This document shows, one piece after another, positions 44,935 through 55,617 of a stretch of 64,000 bases of DNA. This DNA is from Eurosta solidaginis (lineage: Eukaryota; Arthropoda; Insecta; Diptera; Tephritidae): the NCBI RefSeq assembly GCF_040869045.1, contig NC_090319.1, positions 68,544,779 through 68,608,778 of the forward strand, written 5' to 3'. The translations under genes were made by a program, and so were the position numbers. A model generated the notes under the pieces. That model saw nothing but the letters and a program-made list of their open reading frames with translations, was not told the origin of the DNA and did not search any database. Every line of letters starts with the position of its first letter. Within the stretch, counting starts at the first letter, position 1.

Positions 44935-45014
44935 ATCATTCAACCCAGCCTAACCTGTTCTTCAGCAATCTATCCTTACCCCTGTTTCTTTTCTTATTTA
45001 TGTTCCTCTCTGTT

Positions 45015-45395
45015 TTTGTTGTTGTAGCGATAAGGACACTCCCCGAAGGCCTTGGGTAGTGTTATCGATAGGCCGACCATCTCGGAAACGATTTAGTATG
45101 ACCACATGAAACTTTCTAGGCCATCCCGCCCTCTCAACCGCTACATCCGTAAGGAACTTGGAGTCGCCAGAGCCTCGGCTATTAAAGAAACAGAATTCCG
45201 TGGCGAATGGTAGGTGAGGTTGACAATTGGGTTGGAGAAGCTATATATTGCGCTGGCAACCGCTTTAAAGGGTTGAGCTACACAACACCTTGAATAAATT
45301 TGGTATTTTTGTCGCCTTTAGGCATAGGCATACCTGGCGCGGGTATGTTCTAAGCGCCCTAACCCGCTGGGGTTATGCTCCCCCCTCTCCGCCTA
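45015..45395 (+). mobile_element. SINE-like dispersed repeat with (TTG)n start, copy 3 (best preserved)
   Basis: It begins TTGTTGTTGTAGCGATAAGG and contains CCATCTCGGAAACGATTTAG, GCCAGAGCCTCGG, GGTTGACAATTGGGTTGGAG, CTATATATTGCGCTGGCAAC and CCTAACCCGCTGGGG. It is shared with 2862-3182, 7740-7905, 18775-18905 and 41295-41645. The family was not named by me. Confidence 0.7.
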
Positions 45396-45545
45396 TTGTA
45401 TATCCTATTGATATTAATATACCCATTAACATCTCTATTCCTACTCCTATTCCTATTCCTAATTCTATTCCAATTCTATTGGTAAAACCCCTACTCCTTC
45501 CTACTTCTGTTCCTATACCTAATTCTTTTCCTCCTCCTTTTGCTC
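45396..45545. repeat. (ATTCCT)n pyrimidine-rich tract
   Basis: Hexamers CCTATT/ATTCCT run along the plus strand. The Pro/Ile-rich 120-residue frame through it is a repeat artefact. Confidence 0.8.
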
Positions 45546-46239
45546 CCACAGTTCGATTATACGAATTTTGCTATCAGCCATACAGAAAATCCGCATTTTA
45601 TCGTTCTAAGGAAAAAAAGAACCCCCATTCGCCAATAAGAGTTGACAATTAGCGATACGCTCTGATGGATATACATAAATATATTTACTTACACATATTT
45701 CATTGAATGTATGTATATTTTTGCTTATTTTACAGCTAAGTTTGTGGGAAAACGCATACCTACGCTAAACTACATTCGCAAGAGCTAAAAACAAAATACC
45801 CAGCAAGCGCAAAAAGTATATTGAAGATGTTATAAGAGTTTCTTTAAGCCCAATTGTCGACCTTAACTACGTAAGGAGAAACCTTTTACCAGCGATTCGC
45901 AGTACCATAAGGAAGCTACCTGTCCCAAGATCGTCAAGCTAGTACTTAAGGTGCAGTGCGAACCGGATTAGTATCCCACAAAAAATTACCGCCATCGGCG
46001 GATCCAAATTCCCAGGCGTGTCACTCATCGTTAGGGATTCAAGTAGATACAACTACTTTCTTCGAACGTGTTGCAATACGATGTTTGGTATCATTGGCGA
46101 GCTCAGACTACAGCTCAATGCAAGTGCTTTCTTGGTTTTCTGGAAGTTTGAGATATTGTCTCATTGAAAACTGACTAAATTATAGTCAAAATTTGACTTG
46201 CTCGATCTTGCCTCGAACAAGACTCGAGGAATAAAAATT
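45546..46239. other. Unassigned sequence
   Basis: No recurring repeat or domain recognised. The frame at 45956-46174 (+) is ordinary in composition and has no known motif. Confidence 0.35.
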
Positions 46240-46690
46240 TGCTTGTTTTTTTACATGTATATGCATCTACATTTGCGCTTACAAAAACGCTTATCATCAA
46301 TTAGGGCCATCCCTCAGCCTATGTGAGGTCCTCATGGACCAGTTCAGTTCAGTTCAATCTAACCTAACACTTAGATAATATTTAGGAGACCCATCTGGCG
46401 GCAGTGATTAAATAACTAGGTACAGAATGGTTTTTACCGAATAGCGGAGACAGGCACCTCTGTTAGCCATAGTGTATAACCTATAGCTGAATCGATTGCG
46501 GTAAATAGTGGACACACACCATTTGTAGAGGTAAAACATAGACACACATTTCAGTTGCATCTGAGTATAATGCGTATTGAAATTTAGGAGTACTAACTTT
46601 CTGCGCAACAATTTCATGAGGGGAGATCAAGTTATGAACTTGGCAGTCAATGTAAAGTTTAAGTGCATATGTATATAAATGAAAAAAAAA
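46240..46690 (+). mobile_element. Unnamed dispersed repeat, copy 1
   Basis: Words such as GGAGACCCATCTGGCGGCA, GAATAGCGGAGACA, ACATTTCAGTTGCATCTGAG and CTTTCTGCGCAACAATTTCA recur inverted at 58960-59345. A stretch at about 46285-46368 absent from the other copy ends in (CAGTT)n and CTAACCTAAC, likely a short non-LTR 3' end inserted here. Confidence 0.6.
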
Positions 46691-46825
46691 ACACAGCTAT
46701 TATATTCGAAAAAGCCCAATTTCTGGAAGTAATCTCGAAATTCGACACGATATCATTCCCTCTTTCATGTTTATTGGGTAAAGCAGAAATAAGAGTTATA
46801 AACATAGATACTAACATACAATTAA

Positions 46826-48516
46826 CAAGTAAGGAAGGCTAAGTTCGGGTGAAACCGAACATTACATACTCAGCTGAGAGCTATGGAGACAAAATAAGGG
46901 AAAATCACCATGTTGGAAAATGAACCTAGGGTAACCCTGGAATGTTTTTGTATGACATGTATATCAAATGGAAGGTATTAAAGAGTATTTTAAGAGGGAG
47001 TACGCCATAGTTCTATGGGTGGACGCCATTTAGAGATATCGCCATAAAGGTGGACCAGGGCTGACTCTAGAATTTGTTTGTACCATATGGGTATCAAATT
47101 AAAGGTATTAAGGATAGTTTTAAAAGGGAGTGGTGGTAGTTATGTATGTGAAGGCGTTTTCGAGATATCGACCAAAATGTGGACCAGGGTGACCCAGAAC
47201 ATCATCTGTCGGGTACCGCTAATTTATTTATATATGTAATACCACGAACATTCCTACCCCGATTCCAAGAGCTTTTGTTTTCGCCCTGCAGAAATTTTTC
47301 ATTTTCTTCTACTTAATATGGTAGGTATCACACCCATTTTACAAAGTTTTTTCTAAAGTTATATTTTACGTCAACCAACCAATCCAATTACCAGTTTCAT
47401 CCCTTTTTTCGTATTTGGTATAGAATTATGACTTTTTTTTTTATTTTTCGTAATTTTCGATATCGAAAAAGTGGGCCAAATGGGGTCATAGTCGGATTTC
47501 CGCCGTTTTTTATACCAATACAAAGTGAGTTCAAATAAGTACGTGAACTGAGTTTAGTAAAGATATATCGGTTTTTGTTCAAGTTATCGTGTTAACGGCC
47601 GAGCGGAAGGACAGACGGTAGACTGTGCATAAAAACTGGGCGTGGCTTCGACCAATTTCGCCCATTTTCATAGAAAACGATTACCGTCATAGAATCTATG
47701 CCCCTACCAAATTTCACAAGGATTGGTAAATTTTTGTTCGAGTTATGGCATTAAAAGTATCCAAGACAAATGAAATGAAAAAGGGCGGAGCCACGCCCAT
47801 TTTGAAATTTCCTTTTATTTTTGTATTTGGTTGCACCATATCATTACTGGAGTTGAATGTTGATATAATTTACTTATATAAGATATTAAATTTTTTGTTA
47901 AAATTTGACTTTAAATAAATTTTTTTTTAAAAGTGGGCGTTGTCGTTTTCCGATTTTGCAAATTTTTTTTTAAGCATACATATAGTAATAGTAGTAACAT
48001 TCCTGCCAAATTTCATTATGATATCTTCAACGACTGCCAAATTACAGCTTGCAAAACTTTTAAATTACCTTATTTTAAAAGTGGGCGGTGCCACGCCCAT
48101 TGTCCAAAATTTTACTAATTTTCTTTTCTGCGTCATAAGTTCAACTCACCTACCGAGTTCATCGCTTTATTCGTCTTTGGTAATGAATTATCGCACTTTT
48201 TCGGTTTTCCGAAATTTTCGATATCGAAAAAGTGGGCGTGGTTATAGTCCGATATTGTTCATTTTAAACAACGATCTGAGATGAGTGCCCAGAAACCTAC
48301 ATACCAAATTTCAGCAAGATACTTCAAAATTTACTCAAGTTATCGTTTTAACGGACGGACGGGCGGACGGACATGACTCAATCAAATTTTTTTCGATACT
48401 GATGATTTTCATATATGGAAGTCTATATCTATCTCTATTCCTTTATACCAGTACAACCAGCCGTTATCCAATCAAAGTTAATATACTCTGTGAGCTCTGC
48501 TCAACTGAGTATAAAA
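46826..48516 (-). mobile_element. HINE copy F, near full length
   Basis: The minus-strand 5' end TATTTTTATACTCAGTTGAG is at 48516. The 3' end is at 46826 with hairpin GTTCGGTTTCACCCGAAC. It has two 130-bp units near 46940-47190 and the hAT-free counterpart of the copy A insertion site at 47253-47262. The tract with GGACGGACGGGCGGACGGAC near 48353 lies near the 5' end. Confidence 0.8.
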
Positions 48517-49635
48517 ATAAAGAAGATATAGCGGCTGAAGTCGCAACATTGACTGATTGTTGACATGCTAAATGTTGACTCACTACTTCGTTATCAACAA
48601 AAATAGTCCATCGACCACGGACAATGACGCTGATGATAAAACTGTGACAAGTAAAGAAACAATAGAAGTTGAAACATAAACGATGGGTGGTTGCTTTAAT
48701 GGTAGTTTTCTGCTGCGCATGCGTAGTGCGTTAAATTTGAATACCAAACAATTAAGTTGATAAGTTAAGGTAAAAGAATGAAATAAGTGATAAGGCTTCA
48801 AAACAATGCCGCACAATACAGTACAGTTAGTTAAGGTTGTAAACCCAAACTTTTTTTAAGTCCCTCTAATGCGCATACTTCACTTGACTAGAAATGTTTA
48901 GGGAATATGCTAACGGTACGCAGGCGCATAAATGTATATTAACCAGTACATTAACAAATTTTACATACATATATATTTATATCCAAGTGTCTGCGTGCAC
49001 GTGCAGCGATAGGGAAAATAAATTTTTTAATTTCCACACACTGCAACAGTCAAGTGTTTGAATTTAAATACGCTACATTTTAATATTGCTTTCCCATATT
49101 CAGCCTTTCTTGCTTCTTTAATTTTTTTTTACTTTTTTCTAAAGTAATGATGGCGGAAATTGTACATTAGCGTGCGCCTGCTCGCATTCTGTCATTATTG
49201 CCTGTTACGAATATCGTGCGACATTAAAAATTGTTTATCCATATGTACATATGTTTGTATGTAAGTAGTCTTGGTTCGTTCGCCTTGGCAGTTAATTAAT
49301 TTTGGGCACTACCTCGATATTGACTTCAACGTTGTCTATTCTTGTTTTTATATTCATTACGAAAGAGAATTGTTGTCAATTATCGTTCAAAAATAATGCG
49401 GGCTAGCCACATTGATAATCCGACGCTTTTGTTAACGTTGGGAAACAAAAGACTGAGGCAACGAACTCGGTTTTTTATCAGTTTATGAACAAATAGGTGC
49501 TTTCATCAGGGATCGTAACAGTTATAAACTTTTTTATAAAAATAATTTTTAGTGAATATTTTACAACTTATTTATGTCGCTTGAAATATTACAGTTATTT
49601 TTTTTATTTTATCTTTTGGTCATAAACTTTTACCG
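48517..49635. other. Apparently single-copy sequence without a recognised gene
   Basis: AT-rich sequence with TGCGCATGCG at 48714 and scattered TACATA microsatellite sequence. No exon or repeat recognised. Confidence 0.35.
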
Positions 49636-50105
49636 AGGTTAAGTTAGGTTAAAAGGGCGTGCGTGGCTATTACCCACACCTCCACTCGGAGTAATTTTTG
49701 TCCACTGTGAGTGCCCTCAGTAAGTGCAAGGTGGCGCACATGCGTTTAACCCCATTACCTCCTAGTGGTCCTCAACAAACCACTTGTTTCCCTGATGAAC
49801 CCTAGCAGGAGCGAGATGTCCGCCTTCCCAACCTCTGACAGGCTGTCGCAGAACGGTGCGCCCAGAAAATGGAGCCTTCTTCTTTGAAGACCCGGACATC
49901 GGCAGAGAAAGTGGTATATCGACTGCTCTTCCTCCTCATCCTGACAGATTCGGCAGAGGGAGCTTATTGGTATTCGTCACCGTCGAAGCATTGGTTCGAT
50001 AGCACAATGACTTGTGATGACACCCGTAAGTACCCTCACCGCGGATTTGAGAAGGAAGCTGGTGCCTTTCCTATACAAGTATGGCCATAAGGACCTTGAG
50101 ACTTT
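49636..50105 (-). pseudogene. Non-LTR retrotransposon 3' end with zinc motif
   Basis: On the minus strand near 49955-49905 a frame gives LCRICQDEEEEQSIYH, the C-x2-C-...-H motif at the end of RNase-H-bearing non-LTR ORFs. The 3' end at 49636-49651 carries TAACCTAACTTAACCT. The plus-strand frame at 49869-50090 is antisense. Confidence 0.6.
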
Positions 50106-50139
50106 GCAGTCAACCCTGTTGGTCCATAGCAAGTCCGAA

Positions 50140-50785
50140 CTTTTACCGATAAGTTATCGGCTTGTTATTGACGGGTTATTGCCTGTTATCCATTTTTATT
50201 CTACGCGTTATCGGTTTTATATCGATTTACTACCGATTATTCATCTCAAAGTTATCGATATGCTATTAATAAGTTATGGATTTTTTAAGGAAAAGTTATC
50301 GATTTATTATGTAAAATTTATCGTGTATGTGTCAAAAAAATAGCAATATTTAACAAATTTTTTGGCGTGTTATAGATTTTAATAAGTTTTCGATTTTATA
50401 TGCAAAAAAATGTTATCAATTTTTTAAGGAAAAGTTATCGATTTATTAAGGAAAATTTATCGATTATTTCTCAAAAAAAATACCCATATTTAACCAGTTT
50501 TTTTGGCGTGTTATCGATTTTAATAAGTAATCGATTTGATATAAAAAAATTATCGATTTAATATCGCAGTGTTATCGATTTATCATCGAAAACTCATTAG
50601 TTTCTTAAGACATAGATACAGATAAAAATTCATATAAAATCGAGATACATCTGTAACGCGCCGATAACATGCCGATAAGAAAACTATTAATAGCCGATAG
50701 CTCGACAATTACAAACCGATAGCTAGGCGATAACAATTAGCTATCGATAATAAGTCGATAATAAAACAACAGCGTGTCGTTTGTT
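50140..50785. repeat. Foldback-like array of TTATCGAT units (copy 4)
   Basis: Left-arm units AAGTTATCGATTTATTA run from 50140 to about 50600. Right-arm inverse units (GCCGATAAC, AAACCGATAGCT, GATAACAATTAGCTATCGAT) run to about 50785. The final part matches 3190-3245 in copy 1. Confidence 0.7.
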
Positions 50786-50789
50786 ACCA

Positions 50790-51360
50790 TCTGCTTTTGA
50801 TGGATCTCTTAACCTGAAATTTTCCTGAAACAGCTCCAAAATTTATGCGGAAAATAATTACGAAATGATAATCAAGTAGCCAGAAATAACTTAAAAAATA
50901 ACTCCGAAACACTCTCGAAAATATGCGTATATAGTCCCGGTGCCCGCTTTATTTATAACAAATCGCTTTTTAATGAATATTTTTCTGCTTTTGCATCCAA
51001 GTATATTTTCAGAGCGATAAATTTCCGAACCGAATGTTTAAGTGTCTTATTATTGAACCAATTTACTTTTTAAAATCTGTGCCAATTGCCAGAACCGGCT
51101 ACTTTTTTGGATGCGCGAAATTTTTCGAGTCCAGGCACTTTTTTGAGCCAAGTAATTTTTCGGATCCGGGTACATTTTTTGAAAGTTAACATGTCTATTT
51201 ATTGATTCACTTTATTTTTGGATAGGCAGGAGCTTTTTGGAGTCGGGTACTTATTCAAAAACAGTTTTAAAACCGCGTAATTTTTTAGAACCGGGTTTTT
51301 CGAGTTTGGGTACTTTTTAGGATCAGGCTACTTTTTTTCGCACAGGCATGCGTAAATTGT
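50790..51360 (-). repeat. Degenerate arrays: CGAAAT type, then (AAAAAGTACCCGGTTC)-type units
   Basis: 50790-50960 resembles 10776-11145. From about 51060 to 51345, units of about 25-30 bp of the form GAACCGGGTACTTTTTNGG recur about eight times on the plus strand. They are the inverse of the array at 53036-53440. Confidence 0.65.
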
Positions 51361-51377
51361 CCGCACAATGAATTGTA

Positions 51378-52785
51378 TTTTTATACTCAGCTGAGCGGAG
51401 CTTTTCGATATCGAAAATTTCGAAAAACCAAAAAAGTGTGATAATTCATTACCAAGACGGATAAAGCTATGAAACTTGGTAGGTGGGTTGACCTTATGAC
51501 GCAGAATAGAAAATTAGCCAAATTTTGGACAATGGGCGTGACACCGCCCACTTTTAAAATAAGGTAATTCAAAAGTTTTGCAAGCTGTATTTGACATTCG
51601 TTGAAGATATCATGATGAAATTTGACAAGAAAGTTACTCCTATTACTATATGTGTGCTAAATAAAAATTTGCAAAACCGGATGTCGAAAACGGCCACTTA
51701 AAAAAAAAATATTAAAAGTCCAATTTCAACAAGAAATTTAATATCTTTACAGTATATAAGTAAATTATGTCAACATTCAACTCCAGTAATGATATGGTGC
51801 AACAAAATACAAAAATAAAAGAAAATTTCAAAATGGGCGTGGCTACGCCCTTTTTCATTTAATTTGTCTAGAATAATTTTAATGCCATAAGTCGAACAAA
51901 AATTTCCCAATCCTTGTGAAATTTGCTAAGGGCATATCTTCTATACCGGTAGCTGTTTTCTGTGAAAATGGTCAAATTGGTTGAAGCCAATCCCATTTTT
52001 GATTCACAGTTGGCCGGCTGTCCTTCCTCTTTGCCGTTAACACGATAACTTGAGCAAAAATCGATATATCTTTACTAAACTTAATTCACGTCCTTATCTG
52101 AACTCATTTTGTATTGGTATAAAAAAAGGCCGAAATCAGACTTGCCCACGCCCACTTTTTCGATATCGAAAATTACGAAAAATGAAAAAAATGCCATAAT
52201 TCTATACCAAATTCGAAAAAAGGGATGAAACTGGTAATTGGATTGGTTGGTTGACGTAAAATATAACTTTATAAAAAAACTTTGTAAAATGGGTGTGACC
52301 ATATTAAGTAGAAGAAAATGAAAAATTTCTGCAGGGCGAAATTAAAAGCCCTTGGAATTTTGGCAGGAATACTGTTCGTGGTATTACATATATAAATAAA
52401 TTAGCGGCGACATATGTTGTTCTGTGTCACCCTGGTCCACATTTTGTTTGATATCTCGAACACGCCTTCACATATACAACGAAGGACCACTCCCTTTTAA
52501 ACCCCTCATTAATACCTTTCATTTGATACCCATCGTACAAACACATTCTAGAGTGGTCCACCTTTATGGCGATATCCCGAAAGGCGTCCGCCTACAGAAC
52601 TAAGGCCCACTCCCTTTTTAATATCATCCTTAACACCTTTCATTTGATACCCATGTCATACAAACACATTCCAAGGTTACCCTAGGTTCATTTTCTTACT
52701 TGGCGATTTTCCCATATTTTGTTTCCAAAGCTCTCAGCAGAGTATGTAATGTTCGGTTACACCCGAACTTAGCCTTCCTTGCTTG
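51378..52785 (+). mobile_element. HINE copy G, 5' region deleted
   Basis: It starts TATTTTTATACTCAGCTGAG, then jumps after GAGCTTTT to the internal TCGATATCGAAAATTTCG block. The remainder is complete, ending in hairpin GTTCGG-TTACAC-CCGAAC (52751-52768) and CCTTGCTTG. Two 130-bp units lie at about 52430-52660. Confidence 0.8.
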
Positions 52786-52924
52786 TTTGTTTTAACTTTT
52801 GACCTGTGGCAGTTACGCCATCCAAGACTTCAGTTAAAGATGCCGATGATTGTAGACCGTGTACTTTGGAGGGATTATTTTAAAATCAATTAAAGATTCC
52901 TCCAGGACTATATAAAAAAATACT

Positions 52925-53030
52925 CGGCGCGATTAGCTGCTGAGGAGGTTTAGGCCGAGCTTCTCTTCGAATTTGCGTCGTGCTCCTTTTTTATTTTTCC
53001 TACAAATTGTCGGGACGTACATATTTTATG
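52925..53030 (-). mobile_element. tRNA-derived SINE, 3' fragment
   Basis: AGGCCGAGCTTCTCTTCGAA, TTTGCGTCGTGCTCC and CTACAAATTGTCGGGACG match the 3' half of the SINE. It breaks into the CCGGTT array at about 53035. Confidence 0.7.
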
Positions 53031-53035
53031 CGGTT

Positions 53036-53440
53036 CCACAAAAACAGTTGGCTCCAAAAGAAGAGTCGGTTCTGAGAAAGTAACCGGTTACATAAAAAGG
53101 AACCGGTTCCAAGAGAGGAGCTGGTCCTAAGAAAGTAACTGGCTCGAAGAAATTGACCGGTTCTAAAAAGTAAAAACAAGAAAATGCCTAGACCTAAGAA
53201 GATGGGCTTTTTCAAAAATGGAGAAGGTTCCAGTAAAATACCTGGTCTTAAAAGGTAACTAGTTCAAAGAGGAAACCTAAAAAATTCCGATTCCGAAAAC
53301 GAAGTAGGTTCCATTAAAATAATTGGTTCAGAAAAAGCTATCGGTTCCAGGAAATTAAAATAAAGGAGCCGCTTCCACAAAAAGTTAGTAGTTCCACACG
53401 ACCAGATTCCATAAATAGTGTTGGTTTCAGAAAGCATGAC
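53036..53440 (+). repeat. Degenerate (CCGGTTCCAAGAAAGTAA)-type array
   Basis: Units of about 20-30 bp such as AACCGGTTCCAAGAG, CCGGTTCTAAAAAGTAA and GGTTCCATTAAAATAATTG recur about fifteen times. It is inverse to the array at 51060-51345; together they flank HINE G and the SINE fragment. Confidence 0.7.
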
Positions 53441-53945
53441 TCCAGTGCATAAGAGCGGCTAAGATATGCTATCTGAGCCGGAGCGTCTTCATTTATTCTC
53501 ATAACATGGAATGGAAAGTGTAGCTGATTAATTTAAAGTTTCGAAGCCATTTCTATGTGTGTGTAAACCTCATAGAGCTTGTCATTAAATTTTCTTGGCT
53601 TCTTACCATCGCCTGCGTGTATAAGTCCATACATTTTCGAAGACATGACATGCTCAGAGAGCTAAATTTTCCGCGCAGAAATCACGGATCGTAAGTGCCA
53701 GAGAGCTTAATTCTCCCCAGCGTAGCTCCTAGTCGTAACTGCAAATCTATCTGCTTTATATTAAAGACATTTAGGTAAGTAATTTCTACATATCGATATG
53801 TAAAGAATTTCGGAAAAGTCGTCAGTGCCACGCCTCCTATTAGGTAAAGCTAAATTCGCTATACTCTTGCAAATATTAAAAGCAGCTGGTCATTACTTGT
53901 TATAGAGATCCAATATATGATTTAGTATTTTTTTTTTTTCTTATT
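53441..53945. other. Unassigned sequence
   Basis: No recurring repeat except poly-T near 53930 that may belong to the SINE target. Nothing recognised. Confidence 0.35.
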
Positions 53946-54297
53946 GTAAGGCGCGATAACCTCTGAAGATATTTTAGGCACAGCTTCTCTTCCAATTTGC
54001 ATCGTGCTCCTTAAAATTTTTCCTACAAATTGGCGGGACGGGTCTTACTTGTTTTATGCCGACTCCGAACTGCATCTACAAGGCAGATGAGTTTTCACTG
54101 AGAGCTTTTCATGGCGGAAATACACCCGGAGCGCTTGCCAAACACTGCCGAGGGGCGACCCCGCTTAGAAAAATTTTCTTCTAATTGAAAAACCTTATTT
54201 CTAAAATTTTGATGTTGCTTTGCCCGGGGCGTGAACCCAGGATCTTTGGTGTGGTAGGCGGAGCAGGCTACCATCACACCACGGCGGCCGCCATGAT
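53946..54297 (-). mobile_element. tRNA-derived SINE, full length (reference copy)
   Basis: On the minus strand the head starts near 54297. An A-box-like GGTGTGATGGTAGCCTGC lies at 54264-54280 and a B-box-like GGGTTCACGCCCC at 54226-54238, separated as in a tRNA gene. The body follows, ending at about 53946 with CGCGCCTTACAAT. The head resembles a tRNA but is not a functional tRNA gene: acceptor pairing is not maintained. Confidence 0.85.
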
Positions 54298-54319
54298 TTA
54301 ATAAGGGGATGATAACAAG

Positions 54320-54460
54320 CTACGGATTGGGTGGAGGGGGAGGAGAAGGGTAGAGTAGGAGTGATAAAATATGGATAAAAAGGGGTAGGTAAGAGAAAAT
54401 TAGAGAGAGAAAAGGTAAGGCAAGGAAGAGGACAGATAAGGGGGGAATGAGGACGTAAGG
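54320..54460. repeat. Purine-rich tract
   Basis: GGAGGGGGAGGAGAAGGG-type sequence. Similar tracts form the interior of the Helitrons, so it may be a Helitron remnant. Confidence 0.7.
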
Positions 54461-55617
54461 GACAACCATTTTTCGATTTTAGGCAATACAATTTTCGAGA
54501 AGGACAATATCTGTCAATATCTTCAATTTCTCTACCAATACCCCTACACATATGTATATATTTATGAATATATGTTTATATGTGCATATATGTATATGTA
54601 TTATTGTATATTTTTTCAATTAAGTTCTTGCGACAATTCTTGCTACAAAAATCGACTGGCGTCTCTTTGATCTTGACCGTTCATAGTCTTTAATTTTAAT
54701 GTTGGCTTTATACATAAGTATACATACATATTTGGTTTGTTTTTGTATTTATGATATTAAAAGCGCACCGAAAGGTAAAACTAAAAACACTATAGCAACA
54801 ACAACAATAACACAAGGCATTAATAAAAATGTGATCACACTGTTGTGACAACATTTCGGCACGCGGTTATACAAATTTCTGTGCCTTAAGCCCACACACA
54901 CACACACATACACGCACACGCATCAAGCTGGTGGTCAGCATGGTCAGCATAAAAATTGTTGTGGCATTTAGTGGCGTTGTCACCCTTGTTGTTGTAGAGG
55001 TTAGCATACATACATTTGGGAGTAGCACTCTAATTTCCTACAAGCATGGAATTGACGAGCTCAGAAAGAACTAAGGAAATAATGAAAAGGGCTTGGTAAA
55101 GCTTTTAGAAATTTGTTTTTTTTTTTACATATTTTTCATTATCCTCAACAAAAGTATCGCGCGCCTGGCGTACGCTTGTGTGGTATTTAAAAAAGTAATG
55201 GCATTTAATGGAAGTAAAAATTATGTAAAATTTGCTTTTGTTGAAATCGTTTTAACATATGAAAATTTTAGGTTCAAGAAAGAAGAAAATGCTGTTAATT
55301 GAATAAATTGTATATAAATAGTGCGTAAATTAAAAAACAGGATTTTGGTGACTGAGCTGAGTTGGGTGTGTCTTAACTTTGCTTCAGAACATCTACAGCT
55401 TAACGTATACAATTTTAAAATTAAAATAATTAAAGTCAGGTGGCAACCCCAAACTTCCAAACAAACAAAAAATCAAAACACCTTACGCTTGATAGCAATC
55501 TTGTTATGCTAGATTTAATTTTCTTTTAAATCCTACCATGTGGCGACCTTTCAAAAACATCCAAAGTAGCTGAAGCTTAGTAAGAAACTTAGAATGAGAC
55601 TCATCACCTACATATAT
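54461..55617. other. Apparently single-copy sequence without a recognised gene
   Basis: TATGTATA microsatellites near 54550-54600 and (CA)n at 54894-54915. Frames at 55093-55512 are AT-rich and without known domains. Confidence 0.35.

Noticed and set aside
48714..48724. NRF1/Ewg-like TGCGCATGCG words (also near 30447) as promoters
   Set aside because: Two isolated matches of a short palindrome without exon or start-site context are not enough to call regulatory sites.
54226..54297. Functional tRNA gene
   Set aside because: The A and B boxes are present, but the sequence continues into a SINE body, recurs several times and lacks proper acceptor pairing.
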